From JBFGCA01 sp041567315 (lineage in GTDB: Bacteria; Acidobacteriota; Thermoanaerobaculia; Multivoradales; JAHEKO01): a DNA stretch of 56,870 nucleotides. Location: assembly GCA_041567315.1 (NCBI GenBank), contig JBFGCA010000016.1, positions 1 to 56,870 on the forward strand, in the 5' to 3' direction. Below, one piece after another: positions 9,312 to 17,703 of the stretch. The notes below the pieces were generated by a model, which saw nothing but the letters and a program-made list of their open reading frames with translations, was not told where the DNA came from and did not search any database. Positions within the stretch are counted from its first letter, which is position 1; every line of letters starts with the position of its first letter. Both the position numbers and the translations under genes were made by a program.

Positions 9312-10577
9312 TTGGCCAGGATCGCCTTCTACGCCCACGACACCTACGGTCTGGGGCATCTCAACCGATGCCTCAAGCTGGCGGGGGCGTTCGCCCGACG
9401 GTTGGCAGGGGTGGAGGGTCTGGTCCTCACCGGGACGGCGTGGCCGGGGCTGTTCGCGCCGCCCGCGGGGTTCCGACTGGTGCCGCTGCCGCCGGTGGTC
9501 AAGAGCGGGCGGGGCACCTACGCGAGCCGGGACGGGCGAACGTCGCTTTTCGCGCGGCTGGCGGCCCGCCGGCGGCTGATCGGCGAAGCGCTCGAGCGTT
9601 TCGTGCCCGATCTGGTGGTGGTGGACAACGTGCCGTGCGGGCTCCACCGGGAGATCCTGCCGGCGCTGCGGCGCCACCGCGCGCGGCCGGGGGCACGGGC
9701 GGTGTTGGCGCTTCGCGACGTGCTCGACCGGCCGGCAGCGGTGGCCGCCGAGTGGGAACAGTCGGGGGCGGCCGAGCCGCTCGCCGAGCTGTATGACGAG
9801 GTGTGGCTGTTCGGCGACACGACGGACGCCCGCCGGTTGCTCGAAGGCGACCCGCCGGCCGGCGATCACGCGCCGTTCCCAGACCGGCAGCCGTGCTCTC
9901 GAGGTGGGCCGCTTGGCGAGGCGGCGCGCAAGCTGCGACCGTGCGGCCGGCTGGGCCGCGAAACCGGCGGGCCGGCGCGCTCCTGGGCTTCTCCCCGGCG
10001 CGGGCGCCCGCTGGTAGTGGTGACCGGCGGCGGCGGCGGCGACGCGCCGCCGCTGGTGCGCTCCTACCTCGAGGCCTTGCGCCGCTACCGGCCGCGGCTC
10101 ACCAGCCGGGTGGTGCTGGGGCCCGATTTCCCGCTGCGCGAGCTGCCCGGCGAGGCCGGACGAGCGGTCGTGGTCAAGGCCTTCGAACCGCGGCTCGCCC
10201 GGTGGCTGGAGGGCGCCGACCTGGTGGTCTCGATGGCCGGTTACAACACCGTCTGCGAGATCCTGGAGAGCGGCAGCCGCGCCGTCCTGGTGCCGCGGGT
10301 CTGGCCGCGCGAGGAGCAGCTGATCCGCACCCGGCGCTGGGGCGCGGCCGGACGGGTGCGGTGGATCCACCCGCGCGACCTGACGCCGGCGGCGCTGTGG
10401 GAGGCCATCGAGGGAAGCCTCGCCCAGCCGCGTCCGGCGCCCGAGGTGCTGGCCGGCGGTGCGGTGGCGGCGGCGCGGGCGGCCCGGCTGCTGGGCGCGG
10501 CCGGCGGCTCCGGTCCGTCGGGCGCGGGGCGGCCGGACCCCAATCGCCGGCCCCTCGAGGAGGCGAGCGCGGCATGA
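9312..10577 (+). CDS. MurG-like (GT28/COG4671-type) predicted glycosyltransferase
   Basis: 421 aa, cytoplasmic. The N-terminus ARIAFYAHDTYGLGH is a typical GT-B acceptor-side start, and the TTG at 9312 begins exactly there. The C-terminal half carries VVTGGGGGD and AGYNTVCEILESG..AVLVPR...EEQ, the nucleotide-sugar-binding pattern of MurG-like enzymes. Between the halves is a stretch (about 175-230) rich in Pro, Gly and Arg with weaker codon bias than its surroundings. First gene of a run with overlapping start/stop codons to 16759 (one gap of two bases), so probably the promoter-proximal gene of the glycan cluster. Donor and acceptor sugars unknown. Confidence 0.82.
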   Translation: MARIAFYAHDTYGLGHLNRCLKLAGAFARRLAGVEGLVLTGTAWPGLFAPPAGFRLVPLPPVVKSGRGTYASRDGRTSLFARLAARRRLIGEALERFVPDLVVVDNVPCGLHREILPALRRHRARPGARAVLALRDVLDRPAAVAAEWEQSGAAEPLAELYDEVWLFGDTTDARRLLEGDPPAGDHAPFPDRQPCSRGGPLGEAARKLRPCGRLGRETGGPARSWASPRRGRPLVVVTGGGGGDAPPLVRSYLEALRRYRPRLTSRVVLGPDFPLRELPGEAGRAVVVKAFEPRLARWLEGADLVVSMAGYNTVCEILESGSRAVLVPRVWPREEQLIRTRRWGAAGRVRWIHPRDLTPAALWEAIEGSLAQPRPAPEVLAGGAVAAARAARLLGAAGGSGPSGAGRPDPNRRPLEEASAA

Positions 10578-12028
10578 GCAGGCTGCGGGTCGGCTACGTC
10601 CTCAAGCGCTTTCCGCGCGCCTCGGAGACCTTCATCGCCCAGGAGATTCTCGAGCTCGAGGCGCGCGGCGTCGAGGTCGAGGTCTTCGCGCTGCGGCCCA
10701 ACGACGCGGCGGCGCCCCACGCCTGGCTGCGGCGGGTCCAGGCGCCGCGCCACCAATGCAGCGGCGTGCCGCTGTCGGAGGCCTGGAAGTGGCTCCACGC
10801 CAGAGCGGCCGACGAGTCGGAGCGCCCGGCCGTGGAGTGGGTCCTGGAGCGGGCGTTCCGCCACCCCAGCCGCCGCGGCCGCCACCGGCTGTGCGAGGCG
10901 GTGGGGCTGGCGCAGGCCGCGGCGGACCGCGGCCTCGATCACCTGCACGCCCACTTCGCCAACGAGCCGGCCTTCGTGGCGCTGCTGGCCCACCGGCTGC
11001 TGGGGGTGCCGTTCTCGTTCACCGCCCACGCCAAGGACGTCTACGCGAAGGGTCCCAGCGGCTTCCTGTGGCGCCGGCTCGCCGAGGAGGCGAGCTTCGT
11101 GGTGACCGTCTGCGAGGCCAACCGGCTCCACCTCGAGCGGCTGCTGGGGCCAGGACGGGGGGGCAAGGTGCGGCGGCTCTACAACGGCGTCGATCTCGAG
11201 GCGGTGGCGCCGGCTTCGGCGGGGGCCGCCGAGGGCTCGCGGTCGGAGCGCCTCGACGTCCTCTGCGTCGCCCGGCTGGTGGAGAAGAAGGGCCTCGACG
11301 TGCTGCTGCGCGGGCTGGCGCTGCTGGCCCGGCGCGGGCGGCCGCTGCGCTGTGCGGTGGTCGGGGAGGGTCCCGAGCGCCAGACCCTCGAGCGGCTGCG
11401 GACCGCGCTGGGTCTCGAGTCGATCGTCGAGCTGCCCGGCACCCTGGCGCACGAGAAGGTCGTCGAGCGGATGCGACGCAGCGCGGTCTTCGCGCTGCCG
11501 GCGCGAGTGGCCGAGAACGGCGACCGCGACGCCTTGCCGACCGTGCTGCTCGAGGCGATGGCCTGCGGGTTGCCCTGCGTCTCGACGCCGGTCACCGGGA
11601 TCCCCGAGATCGTCGAGCACCTCGAGACCGGCCTGCTGGTACCGGCCGGCAACCCGTGGGCGCTGGCCGAGGCGCTCGACGAGCTGTTCAGGCGACCGGA
11701 CCTCGGGGTCCGGCTTGGCACCGCCGGCCGGCGCCGCGCCGAACGGCTGTTCGACCGGCGGCGCAACGTGGCGATCCTTCACGCCTGGTTTGGCGAGGCC
11801 GCCGGCGGCCGCGGCGCCGGGACCCGCGTCGAGAGCGCTCTCGCGGGCGCCAGTGTCGCTGGCCCCCGCGTCGCCGGCAGCGTGACTCGCCCCGGAGACC
11901 CCGCTGTCCGAGCCCTCCGCACCGGGGTCGCCGGTGCCGCCAGCGCGTCCGGAGCCGGCGCGCCGCAAGGCGTAGGGCTTCGATGGCTTGCCGCGTCGGA
12001 TCCGCATCGGGGAGGGCGGAGGAGCTGA
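10574..12028 (+). CDS. Family-4 (group 1) glycosyltransferase
   Basis: 484 aa. Begins YVLKRFPRASETFIAQEILELE, the N-terminal pattern of colanic-acid/exopolysaccharide GT4 enzymes; the middle has HLHAHFANEPAF and FTAHAKDVY, and the C-terminal domain has VARLVEKKGLDVLL and the donor-site pattern ENGDRDALPTVLLEAMACGLP..STPVTGIPEIV. ATG overlaps the upstream stop by four bases (ATGA), indicating translational coupling. The last ~70 residues (from about 415) are a Gly/Ala/Ser-rich low-complexity tail with weaker codon bias. It is a paralogue of the GT half of the fused protein at 17704. Sugar specificity unknown. Confidence 0.9.
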   Translation: MSRLRVGYVLKRFPRASETFIAQEILELEARGVEVEVFALRPNDAAAPHAWLRRVQAPRHQCSGVPLSEAWKWLHARAADESERPAVEWVLERAFRHPSRRGRHRLCEAVGLAQAAADRGLDHLHAHFANEPAFVALLAHRLLGVPFSFTAHAKDVYAKGPSGFLWRRLAEEASFVVTVCEANRLHLERLLGPGRGGKVRRLYNGVDLEAVAPASAGAAEGSRSERLDVLCVARLVEKKGLDVLLRGLALLARRGRPLRCAVVGEGPERQTLERLRTALGLESIVELPGTLAHEKVVERMRRSAVFALPARVAENGDRDALPTVLLEAMACGLPCVSTPVTGIPEIVEHLETGLLVPAGNPWALAEALDELFRRPDLGVRLGTAGRRRAERLFDRRRNVAILHAWFGEAAGGRGAGTRVESALAGASVAGPRVAGSVTRPGDPAVRALRTGVAGAASASGAGAPQGVGLRWLAASDPHRGGRRS

Positions 12029-12030
12029 GG

Positions 12031-13278
12031 ATGCACGTCGCCTATCTCTGCGCCGATCGCGGGGTGCCGGTGGACGGCACCAAGGGGGCGTCGATCCACG
12101 TCCGCGCGGTGGCCCAGGCGCTCGCCGGGCGCGGCCACCGGGTGACGGTGCTGGCCGCCTGCTGCGGCCGCCCGCCGGCCGGCTTCACCCCCGAGCTGGT
12201 CGAGTTCGGGTACGACCGCACCCTCAAGCGCCTCAAGGCGGCCGTGGCCGAGGCCGGCGAGCCGCAGCTCGGCCGCGAGGTCTACGCCCTGGGGCTCAAC
12301 GCCCGCCTGGCCGAGGCGCTCGAGGCGGTCGATCGCCGCCGCCCGGTCGAGGCGGTCTACGAGCGCTACAGCCTGTGGTCCTGGGCCGGTCTGCGCTTCG
12401 CCCGCCGCCGTGGCGTGCCGCTCCTGCTGGAGGTCAACGCGCCGCTGGTGGCCGAGCAGGCGCGCTGGCGGCATCTCGAGCTGACCCCGGTGGCGCGGGC
12501 GCTCGAGGGGCAGCTGATGGTCGAGGCCGACGCGGTGGTCGTGCCCTCGGAGGAGCTGGCCGAGTGGGTGCGGCGCGAGATGGGGCGCGAGCGGCCCACC
12601 CGGGTGCTCCCCAACGGCTTCGACGAGGCCCTGTTCAGCCGGCCGCGGGTGCTGCCGGCGGCGGCCGGGATGGCGCGGCGGGGCCGCTTCGTGGTCGCCT
12701 TTGTCGGCTCGCTCAAGCCCTGGCACGGGGTGGGGCCGCTGCTCGAGGCGTTCGAGCGGCTACGCTCGAGGGTGCCCGCGGCGCATCTGCTGGTGGTGGG
12801 CGACGGTCCGCTGCGGCCGGCGGTCGAGGCCGCGCGGCGCCGGCTCGGCGCCGAGGCGATCACCCTGGCCGGCGCCGTCGATCATCATGAAGTCCCCGGC
12901 TGGCTGGCGCTGGCCGACGTCGGCGTGGCGCCCTACCCGCTGCTGGAGCGCTTCTACTTCTCGCCGCTCAAGGTGGTCGAGTACCAGGCCGCCGGACTGC
13001 CGGTGGTGGCCAGCCGGGTCGGTCAGCTCGAGCGGCTGGTGACCGACGGCGAGACCGGCCGGCTGGTGGAGCCGGGCGACGCCGCGGCGCTGGCCGCCGC
13101 CCTGGCCGAGCTCGCCCGGCAGCCCGAGCTGCGCCGGCGCCTGGGCGAGCGGGCGCGCCGCCGCGCCTTCCGGAGCTCGGGCTGGCGGCGGACCGCGGCC
13201 GAGATCGAGAAGCTGATCGAGGGCTGCCGCTCGCGTCCCGAGACCGGGTGGACGATGAGCCTGGGAGAGGCCTCGTGA
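12031..13278 (+). CDS. Family-4 (group 1) glycosyltransferase
   Basis: 415 aa GT-B enzyme. N-terminus HVAYLCADRGVPVDGTKGASIHVR matches the glycine-rich opening loop of GT4 enzymes; later VYERYSLWSWAG, LEVNAP, a donor domain with FVGSLKPWHGV, VVGDGP, and FYFSPLKVVEYQAAGLPVVAS, where the acidic donor-site Glu is retained. ATG at 12031 follows the preceding stop by two bases with GGAGG at about 12018-12022. It probably adds a sugar to the same glycan or lipid as its neighbours. The 3' end overlaps the ABC-transporter start (GTGA). Confidence 0.9.
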   Translation: MHVAYLCADRGVPVDGTKGASIHVRAVAQALAGRGHRVTVLAACCGRPPAGFTPELVEFGYDRTLKRLKAAVAEAGEPQLGREVYALGLNARLAEALEAVDRRRPVEAVYERYSLWSWAGLRFARRRGVPLLLEVNAPLVAEQARWRHLELTPVARALEGQLMVEADAVVVPSEELAEWVRREMGRERPTRVLPNGFDEALFSRPRVLPAAAGMARRGRFVVAFVGSLKPWHGVGPLLEAFERLRSRVPAAHLLVVGDGPLRPAVEAARRRLGAEAITLAGAVDHHEVPGWLALADVGVAPYPLLERFYFSPLKVVEYQAAGLPVVASRVGQLERLVTDGETGRLVEPGDAAALAAALAELARQPELRRRLGERARRRAFRSSGWRRTAAEIEKLIEGCRSRPETGWTMSLGEAS

Positions 13279-15173
13279 GCGCGCGGCTCGAGGGCGTAGA
13301 GTCGCCCGAGCCGACCCACAGCCGGCGGCTCGAGCTGCGCCCCTTCGGTCTGCGGCTCGACCGGCTCGCCAAGCTCTACGCCACCTTCCTGCCGCGGGTC
13401 CGCGGCCACTGGCCGTGGCTGGCCGGGGCGGTGGCCTGCGGGCTGGGAGCGGTGGGAATGCAGCTGCTGCGGCCCTGGCCGCTCAAGCTGGTCTTCGACT
13501 GGCTGTTGCTACCGGCCGGCGCCGCGCGCCCGGACCTGCTCGCCGGGCTCTCCGACGCCGTTCTGCTGGGCGTGCTCTGTGCCGTGCTGCTGGCGGTGGC
13601 GGTGCTGTGGGGCCTGTTCTCCTTCGGCCAGGCCTACCTGACCGCACGCGCCGGCCAGGCGGTGGTCTTCTCGCTTCGCCAGCGGGTGCACGCCCACCTG
13701 CTGCGCCTGTCGCTCAACTTCCACCACCGCCGCCAGAAGGGCGACCTGCTGATGCGGCTGACCGGCGACGTCCACGTGCTGCGCGACATGCTGGTCGACG
13801 CGCTGGTCCAGGGCGTGGCCGCGATCCTGCTGCTCGGCACCATGCTGGCCGTCCTGGTGACGATGGACTGGCGGCTCGCGCTGGTGGTCGTGGCGCTGCT
13901 GCCGGCCCTGGCGCTCGCCACCTTCCGCTTCTCGCTGCGGCTGCGCGACGCCGCCCAGCGCCAGCGCAAGAAGGAGGGGCGGATCGCCGCCGCGGTCGGC
14001 GAGTCGCTGGCCGGCGTGCGGCTGATCCAGGCCTTCGGCGGCGAGCGCCTGCGCGACCGGCGGTTCCAGCGCGGCAACCGCAAGAGCCTGCGGGCGGGGC
14101 TGCGGATGACGCGGCTCGAGGCGTCGATGAGCCGGGCGATCGAGGTGCTGCTCGCTGCCGGCACCGCGGCGGTCTTCTGGTACGGCGTGCGCCGCGTCCA
14201 GACCGGCGAGTTGACCCCCGGCGACCTGCTGGTCTTCGTCGCCTACGCGCAGTCGAGCTTCAAGCCGCTCCGCCGGCTGGCGCGGGTCTCGAGCCGCACC
14301 GCCAAGGCGGTGGTCTGCGCGGGCCGCATCCGCGAGGTGCTGCGTGAGCCGCTCGAGGTCCGCACCCGGCCCGGCGCCAAGCGGCTCAAGCGCTGCGCCG
14401 GCGGGCTCGAGCTGCGCCGGGTGAGCTTCGCCTATCCTGGCAAGCGGCGGGTCCTCAAGCGGGTCGAGCTCGAGGTCGATCCCGGCAGCTCGGTGGGGAT
14501 CGTCGGCCCCAGCGGCGCCGGCAAGTCGACGCTCCTGGCCCTGCTGTTGCGGCTGTTCGACCCGGCCAAGGGCCGCATCCGGGTCGACGGCAAGGACATC
14601 CGGCGCTACACCGTCGAGTCGTGGCGCCGTCAGCTCGCGGTGGTGATGCAGGAGCCGTTCCTCTTCGGCGACACCGTCCGCGAGAACCTGACCTTCGGGC
14701 GCCCCGAGGCCGGCGAGATCGAGCTGGTGCGGGCCGCCAAGCTGGCCGACGCCTGGGGCTTCATCCGCGAGCTGCCGCAGGGCTTCGACACCTCGCTGGC
14801 CGAGGCGGGGGCGACGCTGTCGGCCGGCCAGCGCCAGCGCCTGGCCATCGCCCGCGCCTTCCTGCGGCAGCCGCAGATCCTGCTCCTCGACGAGCCCACC
14901 ACCGGTCTCGACGCCGCCGCCGAAGCGCGGGTGCTGGCCGCCCTCAAGCGCCTGATGGCCGGGCGCACCACCCTGATGGTGAGCCACAAGCTGTCGGCCG
15001 TGCAGGCCGCCTCGCAGATCCTGGTGCTGCGCCGCGGGCGGGTGGTCGAGAGCGGCACCCACGCCGAGCTGCTGGCCGCCGGCGGCTGGTACGCGGGCAC
15101 CTGGCGCGCGCAGTCGGCCGAATATCCGGCGCCGGTGGTGCCGATCGGCCGCAAGGCGGGAGGGACGCGATGA
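13275..15173 (+). CDS. ABC exporter half-transporter (MsbA-like, TMD-NBD fusion)
   Basis: 632 aa. Six membrane helices in the first ~330 residues, then a nucleotide-binding domain: Walker A GPSGAGKST (about 411), Q loop VVMQEP, signature LSAGQRQRLAIARAF (about 515), Walker B ILLLDEPTT, and H loop SHKLSA. The type IV exporter fold usually moves lipids or lipid-linked glycans, or peptides. I chose the GTG at 13275, which overlaps the upstream stop by four bases, over the more upstream ATG at 13248, because coupling by overlap is the rule in this cluster. Between glycosyltransferases and an APH-like kinase, its cargo is probably the glycolipid made by the cluster; this is inference. Confidence 0.92.
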   Translation: MSARLEGVESPEPTHSRRLELRPFGLRLDRLAKLYATFLPRVRGHWPWLAGAVACGLGAVGMQLLRPWPLKLVFDWLLLPAGAARPDLLAGLSDAVLLGVLCAVLLAVAVLWGLFSFGQAYLTARAGQAVVFSLRQRVHAHLLRLSLNFHHRRQKGDLLMRLTGDVHVLRDMLVDALVQGVAAILLLGTMLAVLVTMDWRLALVVVALLPALALATFRFSLRLRDAAQRQRKKEGRIAAAVGESLAGVRLIQAFGGERLRDRRFQRGNRKSLRAGLRMTRLEASMSRAIEVLLAAGTAAVFWYGVRRVQTGELTPGDLLVFVAYAQSSFKPLRRLARVSSRTAKAVVCAGRIREVLREPLEVRTRPGAKRLKRCAGGLELRRVSFAYPGKRRVLKRVELEVDPGSSVGIVGPSGAGKSTLLALLLRLFDPAKGRIRVDGKDIRRYTVESWRRQLAVVMQEPFLFGDTVRENLTFGRPEAGEIELVRAAKLADAWGFIRELPQGFDTSLAEAGATLSAGQRQRLAIARAFLRQPQILLLDEPTTGLDAAAEARVLAALKRLMAGRTTLMVSHKLSAVQAASQILVLRRGRVVESGTHAELLAAGGWYAGTWRAQSAEYPAPVVPIGRKAGGTR

Positions 15174-16759
15174 AGGGGAGAGCGGCAGGCAGCACGGCAG
15201 GGAGCACGGCAGTGGCGGCCGGCCGGCTCCCGGAGAGGCTGGGTAGGAGTGCAGGGGACCGGCCTTGCGGCGGCCGTGGTGGTCCGAGGGCGCTCCGCGG
15301 CCGCGACCCGGTGGCCGCGGCGCTGGAGCGCGCCGGAGCGTTTGCGGAGGGCGGCAGCCTCCGGCTGTCGCGCGCCTGGCCGGCGCCGGGCGGCGCGCTG
15401 TCGGGCCTCTATCTGCCCGTGGGCAGGCGGGTTCTGGCGAAGGCATGGGCGGTCCTGCTGCAACCGACTTCCGGCCGTCCCGAGCGGGCGAAGCCGGAAA
15501 GCCCCGCAGGGCGCGAGGCCGGGGATGGCGTATCTCTGTCGGCAAACGACTTTCCGCCAGTTGGGCTCGCCGACCTGGCTGACGGTGAGCCGTACGTCGA
15601 CCGCGGAGGGCGCGGTCGCACCGTTCGCGGACCGGACCTGGACAGCGGTGCTTTCCGGGTGGCCGACGATCCGGAGCTGTGCAGGGCGGCCCGGCTCCTC
15701 GACCGCGACGTTTCCGCGGAAACGTTTTCTGATGGGCTGGCCGGAACTCGTGACCTGCGAGCGGTTCGGCTGCTGCGCTACAAGCCGACCCGCCGGCTGA
15801 CGCTGGAGTTCCGGGGACCGGCCGGCGCCCCGCTGCTGTTCGGCAAGGCGCTCCGCCGCCGCCACCTGGAGCGCGTGGTCGAGACCTACGAGCGGCTGGA
15901 GGGCGCTCTCGCCTTAGAGCCGCAGCCCCTGGTGGCCCGACCCTGCGGGCGGGTCGAAGAGTGGGGCCTCCTGTTGTGGCGCCCGGTGGCGGGGACCGGG
16001 CTCGACCGGCTGCTCGGCGGGCCGGCCGCGGGGCGTGGCGCTGCTCTCGCCGGCGAGAGCCTCGGGCGGTTGCATCGGTGTGGCGCCGGGCTGGCGGCCA
16101 GCCACACCCGCCGGCGTGAGCTGGCGACCACCCGCGCCTGGGTGGAAGCCGCCAGGTTCGGCTTCCCGGGCGAGGCCGCGGTCTTCGGTCGCGCCCTCGA
16201 GCACCTGCAGGAGAGGTCCTCGGAGGCGCCCGTCGGCGAAAGCGTGCCCGCGCACCGCGACTTCCATCCCGGTCAGCTACTCGTCGGACGCAGCGGCGCG
16301 ACGCTCCTCGACCTCGACGACGCCGCCCTCGCCGAGCCCGAGCTCGACGCCGGCAACTTCCTGGCCCACCTGGATCAGCTGGCGCTGCGAGGCGACCGGC
16401 GCTCGGAACGGCTGTCGGCGACCTTCCTGGACGCCTACGTCCGCGCCTCCGACCGCCGCCTGCACCGGGAGAGGCTCGCCTGGTACCGCGCCAGCGCGCT
16501 GCTTCGCCTGGCCTGCGTCTACCGGTTCCGCCGCCGCGGCGCCGGCGAGGCGCCGCCGCTGCTTCGGCTGGCGGTCGCGTGGACGGCAGACGACCTATCC
16601 GGCTCGGTGGCCCGGCTGGATGACGGCTCCGGCCGCCGTCCGGGGCCGGCCCCGGGTTCCCGCGGCGGCGCGGCAGCTCGAGCCGGCGGCGCGCGCGGCA
16701 GCGCAGCCGCGCAAGCAGGTCCGGTACCGGCACCTGCGAGGTTGGAGGAGGTGGTGTGA
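15170..16759 (+). CDS. APH-like (aminoglycoside phosphotransferase fold) small-molecule kinase
   Basis: 529 aa. The C-terminal two thirds have a protein-kinase-like phosphotransferase core: PAHRDFHPGQLLV catalytic loop (Asp at about 364) and LLDLDDA metal-binding loop (about 378-384). These correspond to the HxDxxxxN and DxD motifs of the APH/choline-kinase superfamily, although Gln stands where Asn is usual. The first ~200 residues have no clear match and show relaxed codon bias (about 15420-15760). ATG overlaps the ABC gene stop (ATGA). In this context it may phosphorylate a sugar or lipid intermediate rather than an antibiotic. The C-terminal ~40 residues are a Gly/Ala/Pro-rich tail. Confidence 0.75.
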   Translation: MKGRAAGSTAGSTAVAAGRLPERLGRSAGDRPCGGRGGPRALRGRDPVAAALERAGAFAEGGSLRLSRAWPAPGGALSGLYLPVGRRVLAKAWAVLLQPTSGRPERAKPESPAGREAGDGVSLSANDFPPVGLADLADGEPYVDRGGRGRTVRGPDLDSGAFRVADDPELCRAARLLDRDVSAETFSDGLAGTRDLRAVRLLRYKPTRRLTLEFRGPAGAPLLFGKALRRRHLERVVETYERLEGALALEPQPLVARPCGRVEEWGLLLWRPVAGTGLDRLLGGPAAGRGAALAGESLGRLHRCGAGLAASHTRRRELATTRAWVEAARFGFPGEAAVFGRALEHLQERSSEAPVGESVPAHRDFHPGQLLVGRSGATLLDLDDAALAEPELDAGNFLAHLDQLALRGDRRSERLSATFLDAYVRASDRRLHRERLAWYRASALLRLACVYRFRRRGAGEAPPLLRLAVAWTADDLSGSVARLDDGSGRRPGPAPGSRGGAAARAGGARGSAAAQAGPVPAPARLEEVV

Positions 16760-17703
16760 GCGTGCGGCTTACGTCGGCCGCCGTAGCCGCTGTCCGAACG
16801 GTCCTCTTGCCGGCGCTCGTGGCGGCCCTGGCGCCGCTCGTGATTCCCGCACCTTCCGCGGCCGCCGCCGACCCGGCGACCTGGTCGCTCGAAGCGGCCC
16901 TGCTGGCCGGGCACCACGACAACTTCTTCTTCCGCGGTCCGGGCGCGGCGGCGCCGAGCTCGGACCTGGTGTCGATGGCCTTCGTGGCCGAGCGCGAGCA
17001 GGATCTCGGCCGGAGCGACCTGACGCTGCTCTTCGAGGCGCAGGGGGTCTTCGTCCTCGACATCGACCGCGCCGACTTCCAGCTCGCCCTCGCCGGCGTC
17101 GAGTACAAGCTCGGAGCGCTCAAGCTGCACGCCGCCTACGAGATGCAGCTCAACAGCCTGTTCGCCGAAGAGGGCGAGGCGGTCTTCTTCGACGGGCAGA
17201 GCGTCGACCTGTGGGCGCGGTACAGCCTGTCGCGGCGGCTGTGGGTGCGGGGGCGGGTGCAGCTCGAGCGCTGGGACTTCGACCCGGCCGAGAACGAGCG
17301 CGACTCCGACGTCACCAAGCTGGAGCTGACCGTCCGCTGGGCGCTCGCCGAGCGGCTGGCGCTCCGCGGCTCGCTGCTCTACGAGGACCGCGAGGCCGAC
17401 GGCGCCCGCAACAACCGCACCGGCGAGGGCTGGGCGCTGGCCGTCGAGGCCAGGCCCGCGGAGCGCGTCGACCTCTTCATCCGCTTCCGGCGCCGCGACC
17501 GCGAGTACGAGGACGCCCTCCCCGGCGACAACAACTTCCAGCGCGACGACACCATCCAGGACGTCGACCTCAACCTGCGCTGGTTGGTGACGCGGCGGTG
17601 GGGAGTCCAGTTCCGGGACAGCTACCGCGAGGGCGAGTCCACCCGCCCCGACCGCAACTTCGACGGCAACCGGGCCGAGGCCGGCGTCTTCGTGCAGTTC
17701 TAG
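16756..17703 (+). CDS. Outer-membrane beta-barrel protein
   Basis: 315 aa. A signal peptide (positively charged start, hydrophobic core about 8-37, Ala-rich cleavage region) is followed by many alternating amphipathic strands such as LALAGVEYKLGALKLHAAYEMQL, with short acidic turns, and the chain ends in VFVQF; a C-terminal Phe is the usual outer-membrane assembly signal. GTG at 16756 overlaps the kinase stop by four bases, with GGAGG at 16744-16748. Probably an outer-membrane porin or export channel for the product of the cluster. It has no duplicated motif that would assign it to a named family. Confidence 0.75.
   Translation: MSVRLTSAAVAAVRTVLLPALVAALAPLVIPAPSAAAADPATWSLEAALLAGHHDNFFFRGPGAAAPSSDLVSMAFVAEREQDLGRSDLTLLFEAQGVFVLDIDRADFQLALAGVEYKLGALKLHAAYEMQLNSLFAEEGEAVFFDGQSVDLWARYSLSRRLWVRGRVQLERWDFDPAENERDSDVTKLELTVRWALAERLALRGSLLYEDREADGARNNRTGEGWALAVEARPAERVDLFIRFRRRDREYEDALPGDNNFQRDDTIQDVDLNLRWLVTRRWGVQFRDSYREGESTRPDRNFDGNRAEAGVFVQF

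Noticed and set aside
13509..17123. Long minus-strand open frame over the ABC exporter and APH-like kinase
   Set aside because: Antisense shadow of clear genes; no motifs and atypical composition.
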